From contig CM072525.1 in NCBI GenBank assembly GCA_036898135.1, positions 52,123,799 to 52,187,798 on the forward strand: a DNA stretch of 64,000 bases. Reading direction: 5' to 3'. The notes under the pieces were generated by a model. That model saw only the letters and a list, made by a program, of their open reading frames with translations, was not told where the DNA came from and ran no database searches. Source of the stretch: Oncomelania hupensis. Its lineage: Eukaryota; Mollusca; Gastropoda; Littorinimorpha; Pomatiopsidae. Shown piece after piece: positions 20,369-29,929 of this stretch (position 1 is the stretch's first letter; each line of letters opens with the position of its first letter). The translations under genes were made by a program, and so were the position numbers.

Positions 20369-22020
20369 CAGACATGAGACTTTTCCGTATTTATACGGAA
20401 TTCCGTTTTTTTGAAGGTCTCAGGGGTCATTCACGAGATAGGTCTAAGGTTGTTCACGCCGTTTCGGCAACCAGTTCAGTTCAGTGGGTAGATTACCGTC
20501 CCCGGACACAGTAGCGTATAGGGGACTTGGATAGAAGAAGGCTGGTAGATCTAAGGAGTCATGGTGTAGAAGGTCGTCTGAAGGGGGAGCGCGTAGCGCA
20601 GCTACAACGCCGGATGGATGTAAGATAAGTCTGGTGAGAGCAGCAACGGTAGATGGTGATGGTGAGGCAAGGGGCCACGGCTGGTAGGTCGGCAAGGAGC
20701 AGATGTGTTCGTTCGCAGGGAGAGAGGGGAGTGGGGGGAAGGGACTGGGGTGCGGCAAGGAGCGGAAGAGGCGAAGGAAGGTCAGGATGGGATGGACAAG
20801 TAGTTTGAGGTAGGATGGATCGGGATCTATTCTGATCTATTCGGCAACCATCGGAGCTTTATTCTTTATCAATCTCCAAATGGTAAAATCTTCTCTTCAC
20901 CCTGTTCCTATTTTTTGACAATTATATATGTATATATGTCAAACCGTATGCGGACACAAAATCTCTCTTAGTTCCTTTATAACCAATGCGCTATCGAAAA
21001 CGCAGTTCGTCATTTGGCGCAGTTTTGAACGAGCCGTTTGCAGATAAGTTTTCGTAGCCGCCATCTTGTATCCGTTGCACTCAACACAACACATGGTTCT
21101 AATTCTGTTTCGACAACAATAACTACAACAACAACAAAAAACAGCTTAAAATGCATCGTCTAAACGAGAAAGACTCAGTTCTTGCCAAGAAAATCGACAA
21201 AGACGCTGGAGTCAAGAACAGCTGGAATTTTTCGTGGTTACAAGAGACGGTACAATTGAAGTGGAGTCAGAAGGAGAAAACGAAGTCAGTTGACGTGAAA
21301 CTTGGTAACACAATTTCAAAGATCAACGAGCCTGGAAAAGCAATGTGCTATCTGTGTGAAGATGTCATAAAATACAAAATATTTTATGTTTATCCTGAGT
21401 ATACAGTACGGCATCTCTTGAACAAGAACTTGAAGAAGCTTTCTCCACGCAGCAAGATTGTGTCATAGATCTGCAAAGTCTGTTTTGGTATAATGTGGAC
21501 TCACGTAGAGGGAAAAATGCGCCACCAGCTACATAGAACAATTAGAAGCCCAATCATTTTGTCGTGTGTTTGCCAGGACAGCAAGGGCAGCCTTCAGATT
21601 TAACTGTGGGAAGAACAGTCAAAGTTGGCAGAAAGAGAAAGAACAATGCAGACATGCATCACCATCAGGTCTTGAATGAAAGTTGAAGTTGAAGAAATCT
21701 AAACTTCAGTAACTTGCTGCATTTCCAGCTTTTCCAGGAAGTGCCCAAAGTGACAGAATAATCAATGTGTAATCTGTAAAATTAGAAGTTCTTGTCCAAC
21801 ATATTAACACTTTAAACGCACTAGGAGAGGCCAGATTTGTGTCTCAGAATGCAGGAAATGTGTTGGCAGCCGGGGATCTGCCCCGGACCCTGCTGGGGGA
21901 GCTTACAGCGCTCCCTCAGATCCCCTAGACCGCAAGGTGCTTCGACCCTTCGGTCATCGCAATACGTGACTCCTAAAAAAAAGTTTCAGTATTTTTCAAC
22001 TTTCTGTGGTCTCATGTCTG
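20369..22020. mobile_element. hAT-like DNA transposon, 1652 bp
   Basis: Perfect 12-bp terminal inverted repeats, CAGACATGAGAC (20369-20380) and GTCTCATGTCTG (22009-22020), flanked by a duplicated ATATAG (20363-20368 and 22021-22026). The intact RTE copies have this hexamer once. It carries a short frame with a possible zinc-finger (21151-21468) but no transposase core, so it is probably nonautonomous. CAG termini fit hAT, while a 6-bp duplication is atypical. Confidence 0.88.
21151..21468 (+). CDS. Short protein with BED-like zinc-finger start, in hAT-like element
   Basis: 105 residues. The N-terminal half contains WLQETVQLKW and a KAMCYLCEDVIKY block. Its CxxC pair after GKA resembles the BED-type finger at the N-terminus of hAT transposases, but the matching histidines are not evident. 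An upstream GC-poor region with ATCTTGTATCC could hold a promoter. No catalytic RNase H-fold motif follows before the right terminus. It may be a truncated DNA-binding remnant or a nonfunctional frame. Confidence 0.45.
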   Translation: MHRLNEKDSVLAKKIDKDAGVKNSWNFSWLQETVQLKWSQKEKTKSVDVKLGNTISKINEPGKAMCYLCEDVIKYKIFYVYPEYTVRHLLNKNLKKLSPRSKIVS

Positions 22021-24315
22021 ATATAGGAAGATGGAGATGACCAGAGAGCGCAGCAGTCTTACTTTGGAATGTAGACTGATGGTTCTGTCTTTCCAAATGG
22101 GCTTCAACCTTGTCAGGGCAGCAGTTGTTTGTGCGATCCTGGAGAGGACTTCCTGTCGAGACCCATTGTCTGACACAATGGCTCCTAAATATTTGAAGCT
22201 GTGCACTGTGTTGAGGGATTGGCCTTGTACTTTGATGTCCGTGTTGATGCCATTGGTGTTGTTGGTCATCATTTTGGTCTTCTCTGCACTTATTTCCATT
22301 CCATAAGCTCTGGAGGTGGTGTCAAGCCTCTGTACAAGCTGTTCAAGTTCTTGTTCCTCTCCAGCCAATCCATCAATATCATCCGCAAAACGAAGATTGG
22401 AGATTGCTCTGCCCCCTATGCTGACTGTGCCTTCGTGATCTGCAAGAGCATCTGACATGATGCGCTCTAGGAAGATGTTGAAGAGTGTTGGAGAGAGTAG
22501 GCATCCTTGACGCACACCGATTGTTGTTCTGAACCAGTTCCCGATGACGCTGTTATGGAGGACTGCACTGGTAGCCTTGTCATACAGGCTTTTGATGACT
22601 TCTATAATTTTAGGGCTGATGTTGTACACTTTCATGGTTGCCCATAGAGCTGCATGCCAGACTCGGTCAAATGCCTTCTTGAAGTCTATGAACACATGAT
22701 ATAGATGTTGTTGGTGCTGTAGGTATTTCTCACAGATTATTCTGAGGTTGAAAATCTGTTCAGTGGTACTTCGCCCTGCCATGAATCCTGCTTGTTCTTC
22801 AGCTATGATTTGTTCAGCTTGTGGTTTCAACCTGTTGAGTATTATTTTCAGGAGGACCTTGCTGGGATGGCTGATGAGGCTGATGGTGCGGTAATTTTCA
22901 CACTCCTGAAGGTTACCTTTTTTGGGAAGAGTGATGACAAGCGACTGGGTCCACGGTGTAGGCCATTCCCCACTCTGCCAGATCTTGTTACAGATAATGG
23001 TGAGAGCATCAATCATCGCTTCTCCTCCTGCTTGTAGCAGTTCCGCTGGTATGTTGTCCACTCCCGCTGACTTCCCTTTCTTCAGCGATTGCACTGCTGC
23101 CTCAACTTCTTCCCGGAGAATTGGGAGGATTTCTTCTTCTTCTCTGTTCTCTGGACATGCTAGAACTGATGGGTCTCCATTTGGTGTATGGTTGTAAAGG
23201 TCAGAGCAGTACTCTGTCCATCTGTCAAAGACTTCTTGTTCTTCTGTAAGGCAAATGCCAGACTTGCTTTGGATAGTGGAGACTTTGGGCTGTTTAACAC
23301 TTGTCAGCCGCTTCACAGTCTGGTAGGCCTTCTTGCTGTTGTTCTTGTTCAGATTGTTCTCTATTTCCTGGCATTGATCTTCTATCCAGTTCTCCTTTGC
23401 TGTGCGCATGCCTTTTCGGATGTCATTGTTGATTTTTCGGTAGACATCAGCTCCCTGTGAGGTGTTCTTTTTCTTTTTTAACTCTCTTCGTTTATCACAC
23501 AGATCCAAAAGTTCAGGTGTGATCCACGGCTTCTTCTTTGGTCGGTGCTTGCCAAGGATCTCAGTGGCGGCATCTGTTACAGCTGAGTTGAAGGTATTGG
23601 TCATGGTGTTGACATCTACTTCGCCTGCCCCCAAAATAAGCAGTGGTGCAAATTTCCCTCCAATTGTGGCCTGAAATATTTTTGCCACCTCCGGGTCTTG
23701 CAGTTTGTCCAGGTCGAACTTCAGCCTAGTGCACTTTGCTGTATTTACTCTCTTCAAATGGAGCCGGAAAGACATCATCACGAGATCGTGGTCACTTCCA
23801 ATGTCTGCTCCTGGAAAAGTGCGTGTCCTGCCAATGTTGATGCTTGATCTGAAGCGTTTCTTGACCATGATGTAGTCGATCTGGTTGTGATGTTCCCCGC
23901 CGGGACTGTGCCATGTCCATCGTCTGGATTTTTTGTGGAGACCAAGCGTGTTTGCCAGTACCAGATTGTTGTATCTGGCAAACTCCAATAGCCTCAGACC
24001 CCTGTCATTTGTCTCGTTGTTGCAGTGGGGTCCGCATGTGTCTCCCCAGTTGTGGTGCGCATCTTGGCCAACCTTGGCATTCCAGTCGCCTTGCACTATG
24101 ACTATGTCCTTCTTCGGCACTTGGTCAAGGACCGCCTGTATATTTTCATAAAAATCCTCCACTTCGCTGTCTTCATAGTCTGATGTTGGGGCATAGGCCT
24201 GGATGATGGTAATGTTGAAAGGGGTTGCTCTCAGACGGATGGTAATGAGTCTGCTGGAGACTGGGCGGCAACCCATGACAGTGGTTAGAATGTTCTTGTG
24301 GACCAAGAATCCCAC
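22021..24315 (-). pseudogene. RTE pol (endonuclease-reverse transcriptase), 3'-truncated by insertion
   Basis: About 765 residues open. The AP-endonuclease domain (residues 1 to about 185) includes VQGDWNAKVG, NQIDYIMV and the terminal GSDHDLV. A basic linker follows, then the reverse transcriptase (about 405-680) with VFIDFKKAFDRVW, GVRQGCLLSP and RFADDIDG (about residue 642). The frame is cut at 22021 by the hAT-like element; the rest lies at 19934-20311. The natural N-terminus lies further upstream, where a TAG replaces the Trp of the WNVRTL motif (24493-24500). Resembles the CFDP2/BovB-type RTE endonuclease-RT family (family knowledge). Confidence 0.9.
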
Positions 24316-24930
24316 GCCGTGTTCGTGCCTGTCATCTCTACCGCTGAAATAGAGCTTGTGGCCTTTGTCAGTCGTTGTTTCACCTAGGCCTTTCCAGCGC
24401 AGTTCGCTGATACCTAGAACGTTCCATCGATAGTGGTCCAGCTCGTGGGCCAGTTCTTCTAATTTTCCTTCCGCAGTTAGGGTCCTGACATTCTAGGTTC
24501 CTATGACGATGTTGTTTCTCGTGCGGATCTTGCTAATTTGTCCATCAGTAGCATACTTTTCACCTCCGTCCTGGTGGCCAACGGAAGGCGCGGTCCTTGT
24601 GTAGCCGGGCGACGACCGATCCGGCATGGAATTAGTGGATAGCCTCATCATGTGTTGTGTCTTGGGCAAAAAAGACCTGGCAGGGCCCAATCCTCTCCAG
24701 GCTGTTGGCCACAGCCGAAATCCACGAATACAGTGTGGCTCGCCTTGGCCCTGAGCACGTGGTCGTTGAACCTGTAGTAACGTGAGGTTCCTCCGCCCTG
24801 GCCGGTGACTTCTGTGTAGAAGACTTTCGCCCAGTGATGCCGTGCTAACATCACCCCTGTTAGTCGCCTCTTACGACACGCCGGGAAACGTTGGGTCTAT
24901 TCTATTTGCCCGAACCCACAGAGCACGCCT
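24316..24930 (-). other. RTE R5 5' UTR and broken start of the endonuclease frame
   Basis: Minus-strand 24316-24600 encodes the endonuclease N-terminus (WNVRTL with TAG, LGISELRWKG) as far as the long open frame. 24600-24930 is noncoding 5' UTR starting AGGCGTGCTCTGTGGG at the TSD border. Only this copy retains the whole 5' end. Confidence 0.75.
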
Positions 24931-24940
24931 CTGCCTCTGC

Positions 24941-26115
24941 AACCGAGCAAATTCCGATAGTGACACATTCAACTCTTGCGTGACCGAACTCAAATGTTTC
25001 TTTGGGATCTCTTGTCTTGAGCACGGGTAGTAACACAACAAGTCTTGGATGGATGCGGTCGCATCAGAAAAGGGTCAGACATACCTGTAAAATTCCCTAA
25101 GATCAAATCAGCCACTGGTTGATCAATGACACAACAAACAGTGCCAGAGAAAAATGGAGTGTCAACAGACACTTCGGCCTAAGGAAATTCTTCAATGTTT
25201 CTACCGAATGACCAACATTTACACTCTTTGCCAGTGTATTGGTCGTGCGAAACCAGTCTCTTACGAACGCCACAATTTGCAGCACCTATGTCCCTAAGCA
25301 CACTTGCTTTGAGGCCATTTACAGTACCCGATACCAGCTTGAGATGACCACAGTTTTTATTACAAACAGAGCAAACGACTTCCGTGACTAAAGCTGACTG
25401 TCATCTGGAAGATCTTGGTAATCTTGAAAACCACTTTCAATATCTCGAGGCTCTTGGTATGCTTGGGCAAAAGCAGCATTGCCAATAGCAGAATGACACC
25501 ATGAAGATATGTGATCTACACCCTCCCCACCCCCCACCCCCCACCCCCACAATATTAGAAAACTGTGACCTGTCTATTCTTTCCTTTGTTAAGAGGGGGT
25601 CTACCTGTGAAACGAGAATCAGGTCTCGAATACGTATTGCCACGTCCACGAGCTGCCAGATTATTTTGAGTGCCGTGTTTAGTGTGCATATTTTGATGTG
25701 CAAAACCCCTATTAGGAATGGAACCTGCGGATTGGTAGTTCCCACGCGGAGAGTCACGAAATCCCGATCCAAGGAAATTATTCCATCTTTGACCCGTCCC
25801 ACGGAATTGATTCTGAGTGGGCACATTCTGAGATATCGATGCTGACGCAAAAATTCAATCATCTGACTTCCATGCCAGTTTCTTTTCCGGATGAGCCATA
25901 CGAAATGCTTCAGTACTGTCAATCAGAGCCGCGAATTTTGTCAAATTTCTTTCTTTCAAAAACACAGCAAGATCTCTCGAAACAGAAGCAACAAACTGCT
26001 CACACAAAATAAGATTCCATAGACCTTCAAAAGTCTTTTCACAAACCGATAGTTGGATCCATCTTTCCAACAAAGGAGAAAATTGCTTTGAAAAAGTTAC
26101 AAAACTTTCTCACAC
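24941..26115 (-). pseudogene. Ty3-type retrotransposon gag and protease region
   Basis: Decayed minus-strand frames. 25855-26073 is a gag segment with LERWIQLSVCEKTFEGL and VSRDLAVFLKERN, the SCAN-like capsid region of this lineage. Near 25250-25330 a protease-type VLRDIGA motif (Asp-containing active-site triad altered from DTG/DSG) is visible, and 24990-25172 is the protease C-terminal part. The segment then runs straight towards integrase, interrupted by R5. Protease followed by integrase with no intervening RT suggests the Gmr1-like gene order of some Ty3 elements. Stops and frameshifts are frequent. Confidence 0.75.
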
Positions 26116-26559
26116 TTTGCTCCTTTGGTATTGTGGTTAAGGTTTGTTCGTGTTAGACAACTATCCAGTTTGTCTTAAAGTAAGGATACAATAAATTATC
26201 AGTAGTAATGAAATAAGTGTCGTTCAAAAATCATGTAATTGAAACAGCAGTTGGCAGATATATTTAAAAAATAATAATTTTCTGAAAAGAAAATTCACAC
26301 GAGTTTTATTTGTAATAATAAATGTTCTTATTGCGTTTATAGATAAAAGTTTCATTATTTACATAAGCGCCTAGAGCTCTGTTTTGATAAGGCAAGTACT
26401 ATTCAAATAATAATAATTGAAAAATGTTACACTTCAGTTTTTACAAAATAAATGTCCCTTTCTCTCCACGTATAATCAAAATACTTTCCTGCGCTCCTTC
26501 ACTCATGCTCACAGTATTCCTCCTTTTTATCACACTCAAGCACACATCTCATTTTTTCT
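26116..26559. other. No gene seen; 3' flank of a minus-strand gene
   Basis: AT-rich. On the minus strand, downstream of the stop at 26560, an AATAAA word lies near 26304-26310 and could serve the Myb/SANT-like gene. The rest is unassigned. Confidence 0.4.
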
Positions 26560-26906
26560 TCACTTCTTTAAAGTCTCAATGAGCTCTTTTAACAAAACAT
26601 TCCTCTCAGCATACTTTTGAGATGTTTCTTGGGCCAGGTTGTTGAGGCGGTCAAGTTTTGCCCCCGTTGCAGTCACATACTCTCTGAACCACTGAGGTGG
26701 CTCCTCTCGTGTACTGGTCCTCCTCCGTTTTGCTTGTGGTGGTCGTGTGGGAGTGGAGACAGTGACAGGAGAAGTGGTAGAGCGAAAGGACGTTGCAGAA
26801 GCAGTGGTGGAAGAAGAGGGAATGGCAGGAGCAGGGCTGGAGCAAGAGCGAGAAGAGTGAGGATTAGAATCAAAACCCACAGAGGATGCAGGTCTTCTCT
26901 CTCGCA
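26560..26906 (-). CDS. Myb/SANT-like protein, terminal exon
   Basis: Minus-strand exon opening at a CTTTCTTTCAG acceptor (border 26907/26906) and ending at TGA 26560-26562. It encodes a Ser/Thr/Pro-rich stretch, a basic AKRRRTS motif (nuclear-localisation-like), then PPQWFREYVTATGAKLDRL and a charged helix (ERNVLLKELIETLKK) that could form a coiled coil. Its phase matches the upstream exon at 27625-27761: one base (G) plus TG makes a Val codon. Domain layout (SANT-like N-terminus, coiled C-terminus) is common in DNA-binding proteins related to Harbinger-associated Myb factors; which gene it is remains unknown. Confidence 0.65.
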
Positions 26907-27624
26907 CTGAAAGAAAGAAATGGGCATACATTACGAGAATGTAAATAACAATACATCACAAAGAACAAAAAGGGTGTCCAACACACTGGCCCACTAAAAC
27001 CAATAGTCAACGCACTATAAATACTAAACAAGCAATCTTATAAGAGACGCATTTCAACCAGAGTTTGTTACTGTCTGTGACCCTTTCAACCAGAGTTTGT
27101 TACTGTCTGTGACCCTTTAACACCACCAGCTGTGCACAATCTTCTAACTATCCACTCATTCATCGGACCATTAGCTTTCAAACTTCACTCGCCTGTCACA
27201 AAATCTAGAAGCCCGGATTTTATTAGCAGCCTACTGCATAATTTTTACTTTAAGTTTAACAAAGAAATGCTTTAAAACTTGTACAATGTCTCATTAAAGA
27301 AATGTTGCTTTAAACCTGGTACAATGTTCTCATTATAACGCTAAAAACTTTTCTTGCCAGGTGAACTAATGAAAATTGGAACAAGCGATTTTTAAAATTC
27401 CTGAATAATTTCAACCAACCTAGGAGAATGCACTTCGCTTGCGATGGTGGTGTGTGTGTCGTTCGCAATCCAGAGGTTATCAAATTGAGCCCCAAATGGT
27501 AGGCATAAAAATACACACACAATGGTCAACACTGATTGATTCTAACTGCATACAGTAAATAAATAAATGAAGCACTAATAATTCTTGCTCAGAACCATAA
27601 CCATATGGAGGTAAAATACCTTAC
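26907..27624 (-). other. Intron of the Myb/SANT-like gene
   Basis: 718 bp bounded by GTAAGG (donor, minus strand at 27624) and CAG (acceptor at 26907). It contains an adjacent duplication of a 32-bp block beginning TTTCAACCAGAGTTTG (27053 and 27085). Confidence 0.6.
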
Positions 27625-27761
27625 CTCCTGCAAGTGAAGATACTTGACAGACAGGCTCTACAGCAGGATCCCCCTCCAATGCCGAGTCCATCACACCGAA
27701 AAACTCCCACTTACGGCGGCCAGTCCCAGAAGCCTTGCTGGCATCTCTGATGATCTTGTGT
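27625..27761 (-). CDS. Myb/SANT-like DNA-binding domain exon
   Basis: 137-nt internal exon with a TTTTTTTAG acceptor and GAG/GTAAGG donor. It encodes HKIIRDASKASGTGRRKWEF followed by FGVMDSALEGD. This matches the third-helix end of Myb/SANT-like (trihelix-related) DNA-binding domains, where a KWxFF motif follows a basic helix. Upstream exons with the first helices were not found in the window. The splice phase fits the terminal exon exactly, which supports a real gene. Confidence 0.65.
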
Positions 27762-27884
27762 CTAAAAAAATAAAACAGTTACAAGAAGAATCAATAGAAG
27801 AATAGATACATTGTTGAAGTTCGATTTGGGTGATACAGTTTTACATAGTGCAGTGAATTTTATAAGAAAATAATTAGTGACAAT

Positions 27885-27945
27885 CGTGGTCACTTCCGAT
27901 GTCTGCTCCTGGAAAAGATCAAACATCAACATTGGCAGGACACAC
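27885..27945. repeat. RTE scrap with internal inversion
   Basis: 27885-27918 matches the RTE minus strand (CGTGGTCACTTCCGATG, TGCTCCTGGAAAAG). The next 26 bp are the reverse complement of what should follow (ATCAAACATCAACATTGGC). A foldback fragment of about 60 bp, adjoining a CA repeat. Confidence 0.75.
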
Positions 27946-28470
27946 ACACATACATGCACACAAACAAACGCGCGCGCACACACACATACACAAGTATATT
28001 TTTAAGTGTTTGCCAAAATAACGGCGTTTCTACAATGCACACATACACACACACACACACATGCGTGTGCGCGGTGACAAATGGGGTAATTTAAATCGGG
28101 TAGCACATTTTTTAAGAAAAAAGGGTTAGGGTAAGGGCTAGTTGCCGCGCTGCCTTAACCCTACCCGTTTTCGAAAAAGTTGACCTAGTTCGTGTCCTAT
28201 TCACACTTTTCTGCTATCCTATGCACCAACGGGAATCCCCTCAATGAAACATACTTCCGGTTTCTTTCTCCGCGTGTTTTAGTGAGTTATTTCCAAATAT
28301 TCAAGAATAATAACATGTGTCACTGGCCACCAGTATCGTACCCTCACATATTTTTTTTGGCTGCAGTTTATTATCCCTTTCTATCGCCAGTGGCGCGCCT
28401 AAACACTACCTACCTAACATTATTTGTGAATTTTTGAAAAATATTCGGAAAAACATAACGCCCAGATGCT

Positions 28471-28566
28471 GGCTCGAACCCACACCTGTCAGGCACCATT
28501 GGTTTCTGGCTTGTGGACAAGGCAAGTTAGTCCCGCCTTAGCCCACTTGGCCACAACGCTCGCCTA
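28471..28566 (-). mobile_element. tRNA-like SINE head
   Basis: Minus strand has an A-box-like GTGGCCAAGTGGGCTAAGGCG and a B-box-like GGGTTCGAGCC about 65 bp later, a Leu/Ser-type spacing with a long variable region. Arms are imperfect. Probably the 5' head of a SINE that continues towards 28320. Confidence 0.55.
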
Positions 28567-28583
28567 ACATAGTCAACTACTTC

Positions 28584-28919
28584 GTGTTTTGTGAAGGTTG
28601 CGACGGCGAAGCTATGGAAAACTACAAGAGTCTTCAGGTCGTTTCACTTTCTGTCGATGATCGACGCACCTCCGAAGTCGCCACAAATACAGGCCTCTAC
28701 GATTGTTTTTTGCATCCTTTCACTGAGCATGTACTTCCTCCACCGTTTTTATACTTATCCCACTCGTTTTCTGGCTCTAACAATCGTCGTTTTCGGCAAT
28801 TTGCCATATTTAAAAGTCATGCATCAAGCTTTGATAAAAGCAAAACAAGCCATACCGGAACTTGGTTTCATTTTAACCTCGTTTTAATTTATAATGGCGA
28901 TACCCACGAGTTTTTATGA
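28584..28919 (+). other. Open frame of 111 codons, unassigned
   Basis: Frame inside the palindromic cluster, starting MFCEGCDGEAMENYKSLQVV. I recognise no domain. A second frame overlaps it over most of its length, so neither is well supported. It may be an internal piece of the inverted-repeat element. Confidence 0.2.
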
Positions 28920-29499
28920 GAGGTGCCGGAAAGTTGTGAATAGCGGACGAACTAGGTCAACTTTTGCGAAAACGGGTAGGTTAAGGTATTTTCTAAAACG
29001 GGTAGGGTAAGGTCTTTTCGAAAACGGGTAGGGTAGGGTTAGGGTCAGGGCTAGTTGCAGCGCTGCAACTAGCCCTGACCCTACCCCTTTTCGAAAAAGG
29101 CCTTACCCTACCCTACCCGTCTTGGAAAAAGTTGACCTAGTTCGTCTCCTATAGGGGACGAAGTAGGTCAACTTTTTCGAAAACGGGTGCCCTTAACCTA
29201 CCCGTCTTGGAAAAAGTTGACCTACTTCGTCTCCTATAGGGGACGAAATAGGTCGAAATTTCTTCGAAATTTCTTCTAAAATTTCTTCGGAAAATGGACT
29301 GCATTTTCTCCGTCCCGACTAGTGCACTCCTGTGTACTTAAAACACTCCCATGCACTACAACTGCACTCCCATGCACTAAACGAGCACTCCCGTGTACTT
29401 AGAAACAAATGGGGAACGGCAGACAAATGGGGAACAAGCAAATTACCCCATTTGTCACTAAGAACGTCAAATTCCGTTTCTCATTTGTGGCGTTATACA

Positions 29500-29546
29500 A
29501 CCACACACACACACACACCCACACACACACACACACACACACACCA
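29500..29546. repeat. AC dinucleotide microsatellite
   Basis: Nearly pure CA repeat of about 45 bp. A related CA-rich tract lies at 27940-28065. Confidence 0.9.
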
Positions 29547-29550
29547 CACA

Positions 29551-29716
29551 CAACCGTGTAGAAACGCCGTTGTGATGACTTCTATGAAACTCTACCTCCG
29601 TTACTTTGACATTTTTACAAATTTGACACACACACACAACCGTGTAGAAACGCCGTTGTGATGACTTTTATGAAACTCTACATCCGTTACTTTGACATGT
29701 TTACAAATTTGTCCAT
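29551..29716. repeat. 87-bp tandem duplication
   Basis: CAACCGTGTAGAAACGCCG starts at 29551 and again at 29638. The two units differ at only a few positions. The core AACGGCGTTTCTAC also appears inverted at 28020 and 29905, linking this block to the palindromic cluster. Confidence 0.85.
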
Positions 29717-29725
29717 TTTTTAAAA

Positions 29726-29828
29726 CTAACCCTAACCCTAACTCTAACCCAAAACCAAACCCTAACCCAAACCCTAACTCTTAACCTAACCCTAAAGGAA
29801 CACTAACTCTTAACCCTAACCCTAAAGG
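29726..29828. repeat. Interstitial telomere-like repeats (CCCTAA)n
   Basis: About 100 bp of CCCTAA units with variants (CTCTAA, CCAAAA, AACTCTTAACC) and two AAAGGAACACT interruptions. This matches the animal telomere hexamer in degenerate form. It could mark telomere-repair insertion or be part of the neighbouring element. Confidence 0.8.
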
Positions 29829-29929
29829 AACACTGTTTTGATGTCAAAATAACGGGGTCCGTCAAAAGAAAGTACGTAGAGGTTCAAGTGTATGTCAGAA
29901 TAAAGGCGTTTCTACCTAGCCACACCATA

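Larger units (their letters stand above)
19919..24930 (-). mobile_element. RTE-like LINE copy R5, full length
   Basis: 5012 bp (3360 bp without its own insertion), flanked by the 10-bp TSD CTGCCTCTGC (19909-19918 and 24931-24940). On the minus strand a 5' UTR (24930 to about 24600) precedes the EN-RT frame, and the element ends in GGATA repeats at 19919. A 1652-bp hAT-like transposon splits the 3' coding part. It is nearly identical to R6, which suggests recent activity. Inserted in a Ty3-type element between protease and integrase. Confidence 0.92.
28003..29300. repeat. Palindromic cluster with inverted copies of a TTGACCTAGTTCGT module
   Basis: A module of about 45 bp, with GTTTTCGAAAAAGTTGACC and TAGTTCGTCTCCTATA, occurs in both orientations near 28165-28200, 28940-28990, 29125-29160, 29155-29195 and 29205-29245. 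At 29041-29082 there is a perfect 42-bp palindrome without spacer. GTGACAAATGGGGTAATTT (28074) recurs inverted at 29440-29460. Such a layout suggests terminal inverted repeats of a DNA element with repeated ends. Intervening 28206-28925 holds a tRNA-like SINE head and an unassigned open frame. Confidence 0.8.

Noticed and set aside
22031..24151. Plus-strand open frames across RTE R5 (for example 22201-22455, 23188-23460)
   Set aside because: They are antisense shadows of the pol frame and recur at the same places in R6, R7 and R8.
26617..26910. 97-codon plus frame opposite the Myb/SANT-like terminal exon
   Set aside because: Antisense shadow; the minus frame has splice-site and domain support.
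29332..29661. His/Thr-rich 109-codon frame
   Set aside because: Mostly CA-repeat translation plus the 87-bp duplication.
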